This document shows, in pieces, positions 33,316-42,122 of a DNA stretch of 55,799 nucleotides. Origin of the DNA: an uncultured Prevotellaceae bacterium. GTDB lineage: Bacteria; Bacteroidota; Bacteroidia; Bacteroidales; Bacteroidaceae. Below the pieces are notes generated by a model. That model ran no database searches and was not told the DNA's origin. It saw only the letters and a program-made list of their open reading frames with translations. Location: assembly GCA_900316575.1 (NCBI GenBank), contig ONDJ01000012.1:24531-80329 (forward strand), written 5' to 3'. The stretch's first letter is position 1; each line of letters opens with the position of its first letter. Position numbers and translations under genes: made by a program.

Positions 33316-35436
33316 ATGGCAAAGATAGATTTGCACTTCACGCGCAACATCGGCATCATGGCTCACATTGATGCCGGTAAGACCACTACGTCCGAGCGCA
33401 TCCTTTTCTACACCGGTAAAACCCACAAGATTGGCGAGGTGCACGAAGGTGCCGCCACAATGGACTGGATGGCTCAGGAACAAGAGCGCGGTATAACCAT
33501 CACCAGTGCCGCCACCACCTGCCAATGGCAGTGGAACGGCCAGCAATATAAGCTCAACCTCATTGACACTCCGGGACACGTGGACTTCACAGCCGAAGTA
33601 GAACGCTCCCTGCGTGTGCTCGACGGAGCCGTAGCCACCTACTGTGCAGTAGGCGGCGTGCAGCCCCAGAGCGAAACCGTATGGCGCCAGGCCGACAAGT
33701 ACAATGTGCCTCGCTTGGCTTACGTCAACAAGATGGACCGCAGCGGTGCCGACTACTACGAGGTAGTTCGCCAAATGAAAGCCGTACTCGGTGCCACCCC
33801 TTGCGTGGTGGCCATCCCCATCGGTGCTGAAGAAAACTTCAAAGGTATCGTTGACCTCATCAAGATGAAAGCCATCTTGTGGCACGACGAGACCATGGGT
33901 GCCGACTACGACGTTGAAGACATCCCCGCAGAGCTTCAAGCCGAAGCCGAAGAATGGCGCGACAAGATGCTCGAAACCGCAGCCGAGTGCGACGAAGCCT
34001 TGATGGAAAAGTATTTCGAAGATCCTTCAACCATCACCAACGAAGAAATCATCGCTGCTATCCGCAAGGGTACGCTCTCCATGGCCATCACGCCCATGAC
34101 CTGTGGCTCTTCATTCAAGAACAAAGGCGTACAGACGTTGCTTGACTACGTTTGTATGTTCTTGCCCAGCCCCCTCGACACGCCCAACATCGTAGGTACC
34201 AATCCCGACACTGGCGAAGAGGAAGACCGCAAGCCCAGCGTAGATGAAAAGACCAGTGCTTTAGCCTTCAAGATTGCCACCGACCCATACGTAGGTCGCC
34301 TCACTTTCTTCCGCGTATATAGCGGTAAGGTTGAAGCAGGTAGCTACGTCTATAACGTGCGCAGTGGCAAGAAAGAACGCATCAGCCGTCTCTTCCAAAT
34401 GCACTCCAACCACCAAAACCCCGTTGACGTCATCGAAGCTGGTGACATCGGCGCAGGCGTAGGTTTCAAGGATATTCGCACTGGCGACACGCTCTCAAGC
34501 GAAGACGCACCCATCGTACTCGAAAACATGGACTTCCCCGATCCCGTTATCGGTATCGCCGTAGAGCCCAAGACGCAGAAAGACCTCGACAAGCTTTCTA
34601 CCGGTCTTGCCAAACTCGCAGAGGAAGACCCCACCTTCACCGTACACACCGACGAACAGAGCGGCCAGACCATCATCAGCGGTATGGGCGAGCTTCACCT
34701 CGATATCATCATCGACCGTCTGAAGCGCGAATTCAAAGTAGAGTGCAACCAGGGTAAGCCTCAGGTGAACTACAAAGAAGCAATCACCGAAACCGTTAAC
34801 CTCCGCGAAGTTTACAAGAAGCAGACGGGTGGTCGCGGTAAGTTTGCTGACATTATCGTCAACGTTGGTCCTGTCGATGAAGACTACAAGGAAGGCGGTT
34901 TGCAGTTCATCAACTCCGTAACCGGCGGTAATATTCCTAAGGAATTCATCCCCAGCGTACAGAAGGGCTTTGAGAACGCCATGAAGAACGGCGTGCTCGG
35001 TGGCTATCCCGTTGACAGCCTCAAGGTAGAGCTCCTCGACGGTTCGTTCCACCCCGTTGACTCCGACCAGCTCAGCTTCGAAGTAGCAGCCCTCAACGCC
35101 TATCGCAACGCTTGCGCCAAGGCAGGTCCCGTGTTGCTCGAGCCTATCATGAAGCTCGAAGTTGACACCCCCGAAGAGAGTATGGGTGACGTTATCGGCG
35201 ACCTCAACAAGCGTCGTGGACAAGTAGAAGGCATGGAAAGCACCCGTAGCGGTAGCCGCCTCGTGAAAGCAATGGTGCCCCTGGCCGAAATGTTCGGCTA
35301 TGTCACCGCCCTGCGTACCATCACTAGCGGACGTGCCACAAGCTCCATGACCTACGATCACCACGCACCACTTTCTTCCAACATCGCTCGCGAAGTATTG
35401 GAAGAAGTCAAAGGCCGCGTAGATCTCATCAAATAA
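33316..35436 (+). CDS. fusA: Elongation factor G
   Basis: EF-G moves tRNAs and mRNA through the ribosome with GTP hydrolysis. The 706 residues contain the G1 motif [13 protein letters not shown] (about 14-26), the switch region [13 protein letters not shown]3 DTPGHVDF (about 87-94) and G4 NKMD (about 141-144). Domains II-V follow, ending in [16 protein letters not shown] and a short tail. Length and motifs are standard. It belongs to the classical str arrangement after rpsG, so it is the main housekeeping EF-G rather than the gut Bacteroides EF-G2 type. That last point is inferred from context. Confidence 0.97.
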   Translation: MAKIDLHFTRNIGIMAHIDAGKTTTSERILFYTGKTHKIGEVHEGAATMDWMAQEQERGITITSAATTCQWQWNGQQYKLNLIDTPGHVDFTAEVERSLRVLDGAVATYCAVGGVQPQSETVWRQADKYNVPRLAYVNKMDRSGADYYEVVRQMKAVLGATPCVVAIPIGAEENFKGIVDLIKMKAILWHDETMGADYDVEDIPAELQAEAEEWRDKMLETAAECDEALMEKYFEDPSTITNEEIIAAIRKGTLSMAITPMTCGSSFKNKGVQTLLDYVCMFLPSPLDTPNIVGTNPDTGEEEDRKPSVDEKTSALAFKIATDPYVGRLTFFRVYSGKVEAGSYVYNVRSGKKERISRLFQMHSNHQNPVDVIEAGDIGAGVGFKDIRTGDTLSSEDAPIVLENMDFPDPVIGIAVEPKTQKDLDKLSTGLAKLAEEDPTFTVHTDEQSGQTIISGMGELHLDIIIDRLKREFKVECNQGKPQVNYKEAITETVNLREVYKKQTGGRGKFADIIVNVGPVDEDYKEGGLQFINSVTGGNIPKEFIPSVQKGFENAMKNGVLGGYPVDSLKVELLDGSFHPVDSDQLSFEVAALNAYRNACAKAGPVLLEPIMKLEVDTPEESMGDVIGDLNKRRGQVEGMESTRSGSRLVKAMVPLAEMFGYVTALRTITSGRATSSMTYDHHAPLSSNIAREVLEEVKGRVDLIK

Positions 35437-35443
35437 AAACAAA

Positions 35444-35503
35444 CGCTTCACCAGGGGCTAACAAATGACTCTTAGCCCCTGGAAAGCGCAGGCTTTTGCC
35501 TGC
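35444..35503 (+). other. Two hairpins in the fusA-rpsJ spacer
   Basis: CCAGGGGCTAA (35451-35461) and TTAGCCCCTGG (35472-35482) are exact complements, extended outside by CGCTT/AAGCG. A second hairpin GCAGGC-TTTT-GCCTGC follows at 35488-35503. No T run follows either stem, so read-through into rpsJ is expected. Confidence 0.7.
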
Positions 35504-35538
35504 ATTCAATAACAATAATCAAACAACAAAACACATTT

Positions 35539-35844
35539 ATGAGTCAAAAAATTCGCATCAAACTCAAGAGCTACGACCACACACTCGTAGAAAAGAGCGC
35601 AGAAAAAATCGTGAAGAACGTCAAGGCCACAGGTGCCGTTGTAAGCGGTCCTATCCCCCTTCCCACGCGCAAGCGTATCTTCACCGTAAACCGCTCCACG
35701 TTCGTCAACAAGAAGAGCCGCGAGCAATTCCAACTCTGCACCTACAAGCGCCTCATCGACATCTACAGCAGCACCACCAAGACCGTAGATGCCCTCATGA
35801 AGCTTGAACTCCCCTGCGGCGTGGACGTAGAAATCAAAGTATAG
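35539..35844 (+). CDS. rpsJ: Ribosomal protein S10
   Basis: S10 is a 30S head protein and can also act as NusE in antitermination. The 101 residues start [20 protein letters not shown] and contain [17 protein letters not shown], standard for the family. It usually heads the S10-L3-L4 cluster directly downstream of fusA. Here it is followed within about 65 bases by a strong terminator and then gpmI, so the rest of that ribosomal cluster must be elsewhere. Confidence 0.97.
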   Translation: MSQKIRIKLKSYDHTLVEKSAEKIVKNVKATGAVVSGPIPLPTRKRIFTVNRSTFVNKKSREQFQLCTYKRLIDIYSSTTKTVDALMKLELPCGVDVEIKV

Positions 35845-35907
35845 TCCGCTCGTGCTCATAGTATAAGTTTCTTACGCTTAAAGCGCAAAGGACAAGTTAT
35901 TCTTATT

Positions 35908-35958
35908 CACACTCAGCCCCGTGTTCTCATGGTAGAAACACGGGGCTGAGTGTTTTTT
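35908..35958 (+). terminator. Strong terminator closing the str operon after rpsJ
   Basis: CACTCAGCCCCGTGTT pairs with AACACGGGGCTGAGTG, 16 exact pairs around a 10-base loop, followed by six T. Confidence 0.92.
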
Positions 35959-36094
35959 ATTGACATGTTTCTTCAAAAGCTCATCTATCTTTCATGGGTG
36001 GGATGCCTATGCTCCCAGGGCGCTACGGGAGGGTGGAGGAGGCGTAATCTTGATATTGCCTCAACGAAAGCGCAAGTTTCTCCCACTTTTTGCG

Positions 36095-36102
36095 TACTTT
36101 TG
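36095..36102 (+). promoter_or_regulatory. -7 promoter box of gpmI
   Basis: TACTTTTG lies 31 bases before the gpmI ATG at 36134. No convincing TTTG is at the -33 distance. Confidence 0.5.
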
Positions 36103-36133
36103 CCGCGCAAAAATCAAACACACACAAATACTT

Positions 36134-37675
36134 ATGGCTATTCGCAAAAAAGCTTTGCTGATGATCCTCGATGGATGGGGCATCGGCGATCGTCAGAAAG
36201 ACGATGTTATCTTCAACACACCCACTCCATTCCTTGACAGCCTCAATGCAGAATGTCCACATTCGCAACTGCTTGCTTCAGGCGAGAACGTAGGTTTGCC
36301 CGATGGACAAATGGGCAACTCTGAAGTGGGACACCTCAACATCGGGGCAGGACGTATTGTCTATCAAGACTTGGTGAAAATCAATCGCGCCTGCCGCGAC
36401 AACTCCATTCTTGAAAACCCTGAGATACAGCGTGCTTACACCTATGCTCGCGACAATGGAAAGGGTCTCCACCTCATGGGACTCACCAGCGACGGAGGCG
36501 TTCACTCTTCCTTAGACCACCTCTTCAAGCTCATTGAAATTGCTGCACAATATGGCATTGCCGAGCGCACTTACATCCACTGCTTCATGGACGGACGCGA
36601 CACCGACCCCAAGAGCGGCAAAGGCTTCATAGAGCAACTCACAGCCCACTGCGAAAAATATGGTGCCCATGTAGCCACCATCATAGGCCGTTTCTATGCT
36701 ATGGACCGCGACAAACGTTGGAACCGCGTAAAGGTAGCCTATGACCAGCTCGTCGAAGGAAAAGGACGCATGGAAACCGACATGGTGCAGGCTGTACAAG
36801 GCTGCTACGATCGCGACACCGAAGAAAACAAAGACACCGACGAATTCATGGAGCCCCTCGTAAATGCCAACGTTGACGGACGTATCAAAGAGGGCGACGC
36901 TGTTATCTTCTTTAACTATCGCAACGACCGTGCAAAGGAACTCACCATTGTGCTCACGCAGCAAGATATGCCCGAAGAAGGTATGCACACCATTCCTGGT
37001 CTTCAGTATTTCTGCATGACCCCCTACGATGCCAGCTTCACGGGAGTGCACATCCTCTTCCCCAAAGAGAATGTTGACAACACGCTCGGCGAATACCTCA
37101 GCACTCAAGGCCTCACACAGCTCCACACTGCCGAAACAGAGAAATATGCTCACGTCACCTTCTTCTTCAACGGCGGACGCGAAGCTCCCTTCACGGGCGA
37201 AGACCGCATCCTGGTGCCTTCACCCAAAGTGGCCACCTATGACCTGAAGCCTGAAATGAGTGCATACGAAGTGAAAGATAAACTCTGTGCTGCCATTCGC
37301 GAAGATAAGTATGATTTCATCGTCGTAAACTTTGCCAATGGCGACATGGTGGGACACACTGGTGTTTACGAAGCCATCGAAAAGGCTGTTGTAGCTATTG
37401 ACAGCTGTGTGAAAGATGTTATCACGGCTGTGCGCGAAACAGGCTACGAGGCTATCATCATTGCCGACCATGGAAATGCCGATCATGCGCTCAACGAAGA
37501 CGGCACCCCCAATACCGCCCACTCGCTCAACCCCGTGCCTTTTATCTATGTCACAGACAATAAGCAGGCAAAGGTTAAGGACGGCATACTGGCCGACGTT
37601 GCTCCCAGCCTGCTCCATATCTTAGGACTTCCTCAGCCTAAGGAAATGACGGGCAACGACCTTATTGCAGACTAA
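36134..37675 (+). CDS. gpmI: 2,3-bisphosphoglycerate-independent phosphoglycerate mutase
   Basis: This glycolytic enzyme interconverts 3- and 2-phosphoglycerate with two manganese ions and a phosphoserine intermediate. The ATG at 36134 gives 513 residues, the family length; the open frame reaches back to 35960, but those codons overlap the promoter. Visible motifs: [10 protein letters not shown] with the first metal Asp (about 12), [14 protein letters not shown] with the catalytic Ser (about 63), [32 protein letters not shown] and [11 protein letters not shown] near the end. All active-site segments are intact. It is convergent with a glycosyltransferase gene across a bidirectional terminator. 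Confidence 0.97.
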   Translation: MAIRKKALLMILDGWGIGDRQKDDVIFNTPTPFLDSLNAECPHSQLLASGENVGLPDGQMGNSEVGHLNIGAGRIVYQDLVKINRACRDNSILENPEIQRAYTYARDNGKGLHLMGLTSDGGVHSSLDHLFKLIEIAAQYGIAERTYIHCFMDGRDTDPKSGKGFIEQLTAHCEKYGAHVATIIGRFYAMDRDKRWNRVKVAYDQLVEGKGRMETDMVQAVQGCYDRDTEENKDTDEFMEPLVNANVDGRIKEGDAVIFFNYRNDRAKELTIVLTQQDMPEEGMHTIPGLQYFCMTPYDASFTGVHILFPKENVDNTLGEYLSTQGLTQLHTAETEKYAHVTFFFNGGREAPFTGEDRILVPSPKVATYDLKPEMSAYEVKDKLCAAIREDKYDFIVVNFANGDMVGHTGVYEAIEKAVVAIDSCVKDVITAVRETGYEAIIIADHGNADHALNEDGTPNTAHSLNPVPFIYVTDNKQAKVKDGILADVAPSLLHILGLPQPKEMTGNDLIAD

Positions 37676-37689
37676 ACCAGTAGTTCATA

Positions 37690-37735
37690 AAGAAAAAACG
37701 AGGATGCGACCTTTGTGGTTGCATCCTCGTTCCTT
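37690..37735. terminator. Bidirectional terminator between gpmI and the GT4 gene
   Basis: AACGAGGATGC(G)AC pairs with GT(T)GCATCCTCGTT around a short loop. A run of six A precedes it and CCTTT follows, so the stronger T run is on the minus strand. It serves both convergent genes. Confidence 0.8.
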
Positions 37736-37768
37736 TAGCCCATGTAGGAAGAATATCGTTGCAGACAG

Positions 37769-38836
37769 CTACGACTTACCGAAAAGCATCTCCTTGTACA
37801 AACTCATGTAGGCAGCAAAGAGCTTCTCGTAGCTGAACGTAGCTGCATGGCTTTTGAGCTTTTCCAAATACGCCGTGTCGTCATAGAAGCCCTTTAACCG
37901 CGTTTCCACCACAGAGGCCATAGCATCTGGTTGCAAATCAGACCAAATGGTAGCGCAATTCCCACAGATTTCGGGCAAGCATGTGCTATTTGAGATAAAG
38001 ACAGCACGCCCAAACTGCATGGCTTCAATCGGAGGAAGCCCGAAGCCCTCGCCTATGCTGGGGAAAAGGAAGGCCTCGCAACGGCGATAGAGCCACACTT
38101 TTTCTTCGTTCGTTATCTTACCTACCAAAAAAGCATTCCTGGTCTCAAGTGCCTCAATGTGCTCACGAACTTTCTGGGCATACTTGAAATGGTCGTCGCC
38201 ACAAATGTAGAGGTCATGGTTAGGGAAATGGCGCATCATGTCAACCAATAGGTGTAAGTTTTTCTTCGGACGCACCTGCCCTATGGTGAAAAAGAAAGGC
38301 TTTTTCGTAACAAACGCTGGTTTACTTTCTGGTTTGTCAGTGATATTTTCCACGCCATTGTAGATCACTCGGAGAGGCTTGCCCTTGAGGTCAAAATGCT
38401 CCTCCACCTCTTTGGCTACAAACTTGGAAATGCAAGTAACGGCATCGGCTTGATTGATAGCGCGCTGCAAGATGAAATGATGCTTCAGCCGACTGAAGAA
38501 GCCTTTTTCTCTGAGATAATTAAGGTCGTGGATGGTCAAGAGAAACTTGTCGGGCTTCCCGCGCTTGTGACAAAGTTGCTGCTGCGTCACCGAGTGCCAC
38601 AAATCAGTCTCAGGAAAACCCTTAGAGAAAAGCTTACGCAATTTTCCAGGAGCACAAGTGGTTTCTACCTGTTTGCCAAAAGAAGATTCATAGTTTTGGG
38701 GCAGCAAAAAGTGGAACGACAAAGCATCGTCCTCCAACTTGGAATAATACTCAGCAAAACTCTTCTCTATCTGCCCGAAGCCAGAAGTAGGATTGCCTAA
38801 ATCAGTAAGGTCTAGAAGGACTTTCTTCTTTTCCAT
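37769..38836 (-). CDS. GT4-type glycosyltransferase
   Basis: This 355-residue retaining glycosyltransferase of the GT-B fold probably acts in LPS or capsule synthesis at the inner membrane. The C-terminal domain shows FFFTIGQVRPKKNLHLL (about 192), the nucleotide-sugar-binding SIGEGFGLPPIEAMQFGRAVF with the EX7E-like arrangement (about 270-290), and VIYNGVEN before it. The N-terminal domain contains LLTIHDLNYLRE. Donor and acceptor cannot be told. It is divergent from a GT9 gene with only 46 bases between start codons. Its -7 box ends four bases before the ATG, which points to a leaderless mRNA. Confidence 0.88.
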   Translation of the reverse strand: MEKKKVLLDLTDLGNPTSGFGQIEKSFAEYYSKLEDDALSFHFLLPQNYESSFGKQVETTCAPGKLRKLFSKGFPETDLWHSVTQQQLCHKRGKPDKFLLTIHDLNYLREKGFFSRLKHHFILQRAINQADAVTCISKFVAKEVEEHFDLKGKPLRVIYNGVENITDKPESKPAFVTKKPFFFTIGQVRPKKNLHLLVDMMRHFPNHDLYICGDDHFKYAQKVREHIEALETRNAFLVGKITNEEKVWLYRRCEAFLFPSIGEGFGLPPIEAMQFGRAVFISNSTCLPEICGNCATIWSDLQPDAMASVVETRLKGFYDDTAYLEKLKSHAATFSYEKLFAAYMSLYKEMLFGKS

Positions 38837-38840
38837 ACTG

Positions 38841-38878
38841 CAAAAGTAGGTAGGAACAATTAAAATAAACTAACTTTG
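38841..38878. promoter_or_regulatory. Divergent promoter pair for the GT4 and GT9 genes
   Basis: The minus strand carries TACTTTTG at 38848-38841, four bases before the GT4 ATG. The plus strand carries TAACTTTG at 38871-38878, four bases before the GT9 GTG at 38883. In both cases transcription should start at or next to the first base of the start codon. Clear TTTG boxes at -33 are missing, probably because the space is shared. Confidence 0.6.
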
Positions 38879-38882
38879 CAAC

Positions 38883-39932
38883 GTGAACATTCTCGTTATT
38901 CGCTTTCGGCAGATGGGAGATGCTATTTTGGCTACTTCACTGCTCAATACCCTGCGCCACAACTTCCCTGAAGCGCAAATCCATTTTGTACTCAACGAAC
39001 AGATTGCTCCACTCTTTGAGGGCCATCCGTCTATTGACCGCATCATTACGTTTTCCGAAAAAGTGCGGCACAATCTCTTTCTATATTTGAAGAAAGTGTG
39101 GCAAACGGTGCACCAAACGCACTATGATGTAATCATTGACATGCGCAGCACCAACAACACGCAGCTCTTTGCACTCTTTTCCCCACGCACTCCCTTTCGC
39201 ATCGGACTGAAACGGTGGTACACACGCTTAGCATTCAACCACTTCATCACGCCCAACAACGACCGCTCCATCGTGGAGCACGATGTGCGCTTTGCAGAGC
39301 CACTCAATGCTATCAAGCCCATACAGTACATCCAACGCTTCACCCTCCATGTTTCTGATGAAGAAAAAGAAGTCATCGGCAACTATCTTCAACAACAAGG
39401 CATTGACATCAGTAAGCCTATCATGCTTATCAACCCCACAGCAAAATTGGCCTCAAAGATATGGAACGAAGAGCGCATGGTGTGGGTGCTCCGTAAGTTT
39501 ATAGACCAATACCCCCACTGCCAGTTTATCTTCAATTATGCCCCTGGGCAGGAGGCCGACAATGCTCGCCGCATCTATGAAAAATTGGGCAAGCCTCGTC
39601 AAGTTTTCATTGACGTGCAAGCGCGTTCCTCACGAGAACTGGCTGCTATGAGTGGCTACATATCTTTCTTTTTTGGCAACGAAGGTGGAGCTCGTCATAT
39701 CATGCACGCAGGCGGCTGCCCCTCATTGGTGATTTGTGCCCCCGAGAGCAAAAAGGTCGTTTGGATTCCCAAAACAGGCATACCTGCAGAAGGCATAGCC
39801 CCTTCCGACTTTGCTTCGTCCGAAGAGCTTGCCACCATGAGCCGCGAAGAGCAATACGCACTCATCAAGCAAGAACCCGTGTGGCAAATGCTCAAGAAGT
39901 TTGTAAGTTTGTTGGATCTCAGAAAACGATAA
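38883..39932 (+). CDS. GT9 family (ADP-heptose:LPS heptosyltransferase-like)
   Basis: The 349-residue protein has the GT9 opening MNILVIRFRQMGDAILATSL, which fixes the GTG at 38883 as the start. The C-terminal domain has INPTAKLASKIWNEERM (about 180-196), and the FFFGNEGGARHIMHAGGCPS segment (about 262-280) corresponds to the donor-binding GxDSGxxHxA loop. Members transfer heptose or related sugars onto LPS core. The role in core synthesis is inferred. The neighbour on the other side is a GT4 enzyme, which fits a surface glycan function. It ends 77 bases from the convergent DUF3667 gene, with no clear terminator but a dispersed 31-bp repeat. Confidence 0.9.
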   Translation: MNILVIRFRQMGDAILATSLLNTLRHNFPEAQIHFVLNEQIAPLFEGHPSIDRIITFSEKVRHNLFLYLKKVWQTVHQTHYDVIIDMRSTNNTQLFALFSPRTPFRIGLKRWYTRLAFNHFITPNNDRSIVEHDVRFAEPLNAIKPIQYIQRFTLHVSDEEKEVIGNYLQQQGIDISKPIMLINPTAKLASKIWNEERMVWVLRKFIDQYPHCQFIFNYAPGQEADNARRIYEKLGKPRQVFIDVQARSSRELAAMSGYISFFFGNEGGARHIMHAGGCPSLVICAPESKKVVWIPKTGIPAEGIAPSDFASSEELATMSREEQYALIKQEPVWQMLKKFVSLLDLRKR

Positions 39933-39974
39933 GGCTTTGAAAGGTTGAACTTAGTCCCACCTACGCAAAACTTC

Positions 39975-40005
39975 CTCCCTTCTATTTTGAACTAAGTCCT
40001 TTCAA
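39975..40005 (+). repeat. Dispersed 31-bp intergenic repeat, copy B
   Basis: This stretch starts CTCCCTTCT, contains TAAGTCC and matches 4516-4546 at about 24 of 31 positions. It sits between two convergent genes. A second TTGAACTTAGTCC-like piece lies just upstream near 39942-39957. Confidence 0.5.
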
Positions 40006-40009
40006 GTTT

Positions 40010-40972
40010 TCAGCCAATGGCTGCAAAGCCTGCACGCACTCCCACAAAGAAGATAAAAAGAGCAACAACGAGTATAGTCAAGAGGAAGAACAGCACATAC
40101 ATCAACAAGGTTTTCCAAAGCGTTCGCCAAACACCATAGCCAAAAAGTTGCTTATAGTCGTAGGCAAAGAGCAAAAAGGATACAGCAAGGGGAAACACGC
40201 CGCTGGGATATGGGGTAAACGGAATTTCTACGAGCATAATCAAGAGAGCTGCCACACCCATCTGTGCACAGATATAAACCTGTGCTATGATGTTTTCTGC
40301 TATATTAAGGTTAGGATGTCTTGGTGATTTTCTGAAGACGCGCCATGCCAGTAGAGCAAAGATCAAATGCAACAAGAGCTGAGAAGCAAGTTTGTTGTGT
40401 TGTTGCCATTCGTCATAACGCTGCAAAGCTTTGTAGAAGCCGCCGATGTCCTTTTGTATTTGATGGTTAATGTGTTGATCTCTGGCCTGCTCCTTGTCGC
40501 TGAGCGGTTTACCATTAGCTTCAGTCGTTGCATCTGAGCCAAGGTCTGTCTCAACAACTATTTCCTGATTGCGCGCTTGGATGGCTTCCTCGGAAAACCC
40601 ACCAGCAAGGGTGAAAACCAAGGCAAACGCTGTTCCGATAACGAAGAGCGTTTTGAACGGTGGGAAGAATAGTTGACGTCGCCCATCGATATAATCGCCA
40701 ATCATGTAGCCAGGACGTGTAAAGAGGTGCCAAATGGTGCGCAAAAGGCCATTGGTGCCAAGCCCCCAGGTGTCAAGAAAAATACGTATGGCACTCTTGC
40801 TCCCCAGACGCGGTGTGTTACAACTCTGTCCACAGCGCGGGCAATAGTTCCCCGCGTACTCATCGCCACAATTCTTGCAGACGGCGGCCTCATTGATGTT
40901 TTCAGGCACTTGGATCGGCTTCTTTTGCCATGCAACGACGCGTCTCAGCACATCTCTAAGCTTGTCAAACAT
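40010..40972 (-). CDS. DUF3667 membrane protein with N-terminal zinc ribbon
   Basis: The function is unknown. The protein has 320 residues. Near residues 32-49 a rubredoxin-like knuckle, CKNCGDEYAGNYCPRCGQSC, has two CxxC pairs and should bind zinc. Four or five hydrophobic segments follow (for example FKTLFVIGTAFALVFTLAG near 107 and MGVAALLIMLVEIPF near 237), with RPGYMIGDYIDGRRQLFFPP just before the first, typical for DUF3667. The region between spans 1 and 2 is hydrophilic, acidic and glutamine-rich. It follows mrp by 32 bases on the same strand and is probably the last gene of a pafA-mrp-DUF3667 unit. Confidence 0.82.
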   Translation of the reverse strand: MFDKLRDVLRRVVAWQKKPIQVPENINEAAVCKNCGDEYAGNYCPRCGQSCNTPRLGSKSAIRIFLDTWGLGTNGLLRTIWHLFTRPGYMIGDYIDGRRQLFFPPFKTLFVIGTAFALVFTLAGGFSEEAIQARNQEIVVETDLGSDATTEANGKPLSDKEQARDQHINHQIQKDIGGFYKALQRYDEWQQHNKLASQLLLHLIFALLAWRVFRKSPRHPNLNIAENIIAQVYICAQMGVAALLIMLVEIPFTPYPSGVFPLAVSFLLFAYDYKQLFGYGVWRTLWKTLLMYVLFFLLTILVVALFIFFVGVRAGFAAIG

Positions 40973-41004
40973 AGTTCTTTGTGGCTTCTGTTGATGAAAA
41001 CTCC

Positions 41005-42105
41005 TTATTTGCTGGTTTCCACGATGGTGGTAGGTGCTTGTTCACGGTTTCTGCGCTCGGTCTCTTCCACCACGCGCTCGGCTAAACGGCGAAAAGCCAT
41101 GCCTGTCATGGTATCAAGGCGCACAGCGGCAGGCTCTCCATCGTCGCCACTCTCACAAATGCTTTGTACCAAAGGAATCTGCCCTAGCAAAAGCACTTGC
41201 ATTTCTTCAGCCAAAAGCTTCACGCCTTCGCGTCCAAAGATATAGTACTTGTTTTCGGGGAGTTCGGCTGGTGTGAACCAAGCCATGTTTTCCACCAGTC
41301 CCAAAATGGGCACCCTCACCTTTTCGTTGCTGTACATATCAATGCCTTTGCGCGCATCGGCAAGGGCCACTTGCTGGGGTGTTGAGACGATGACAGCTCC
41401 AGTGATGGCAAGAGTTTGGAGCAATGTGAGGTGGATATCGCTGGTGCCTGGAGGAGTGTCGAGTATCAGGTAGTCAAGTGCTCCCCACTGCACATCGCCC
41501 ACCAGTTGCTTCAAGGCGTTGCTGGCCATAGCACCTCGCCAAAGGGCTGCATTGTTGGGATTGATGAAGAAGCCCATACTCATGATTTTCACTCCATATT
41601 TCAAAGCGGGTATCATCATTTGCCTACCATCTATTTGTTCGGCAAAGATTTGTTCGGCTTCAATGTGGAACATTTTGGGCACACTGGGCCCGAAGATGTC
41701 GCAGTCGAGCAACCCCACTTCGTAACCAGCCTGCGCCAAAGCCACTGCCAAGTTTGCAGCAATGGTGCTCTTGCCCACGCCTCCCTTTCCGCTGCTAACG
41801 GCTATAACATTTTTCACCTCTGGAAGCATTTTGCCTGGCTCGGGGCGCTCCTTCTGGCGTGTCTTGATGTTGATGGTTACGCTGACATCCTTTGAAACAT
41901 AAGTGTGAATGGCGGCTTCGGCGGCTTTGACGGTGCTTTTGAGGAAAGGATCTGTGGTCTTTTCAAAGATGAGCGAGAAACTGACGTTCATACCGTCAAT
42001 GCGCAGGTCGTCTTCAAGCATCTCGCTTTCGATGAGGCTTTTCTTAGTGCCTGGATAGCGCACCGTTGACAATGCGTCGGTGATGAGTTTGGGATAAAGC
42101 TGCAT
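41005..42105 (-). CDS. mrp: Mrp/ApbC-type P-loop ATPase, iron-sulfur carrier family
   Basis: This protein of the Mrp/NBP35 family is thought to carry or insert Fe-S clusters. The ATG at 42105 gives 366 residues; the frame runs up to 42159, but those codons overlap the 3' end of pafA. An N-terminal MIP18-like domain (about 1-80) is followed by the deviant Walker A AVSSGKGGVGKSTIAANLA (about 105) and the LLDCDIFGPSVPKMF segment. The Cys-Pro-x-Cys pair usually found after the VENM motif is absent; the sequence there is NMAWFTPAELPENKYYIFG. Cluster binding must use other residues or is lost. I believe this variant is common in Bacteroidetes, but it was not checked. Confidence 0.9.
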   Translation of the reverse strand: MQLYPKLITDALSTVRYPGTKKSLIESEMLEDDLRIDGMNVSFSLIFEKTTDPFLKSTVKAAEAAIHTYVSKDVSVTINIKTRQKERPEPGKMLPEVKNVIAVSSGKGGVGKSTIAANLAVALAQAGYEVGLLDCDIFGPSVPKMFHIEAEQIFAEQIDGRQMMIPALKYGVKIMSMGFFINPNNAALWRGAMASNALKQLVGDVQWGALDYLILDTPPGTSDIHLTLLQTLAITGAVIVSTPQQVALADARKGIDMYSNEKVRVPILGLVENMAWFTPAELPENKYYIFGREGVKLLAEEMQVLLLGQIPLVQSICESGDDGEPAAVRLDTMTGMAFRRLAERVVEETERRNREQAPTTIVETSK

Positions 42106-42122
42106 GTTGGCTTTTCGTTGTT

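Noticed and set aside
35960-36133. Longer start of gpmI
   Set aside because: The added 58 codons contain the promoter box and do not resemble the enzyme family.
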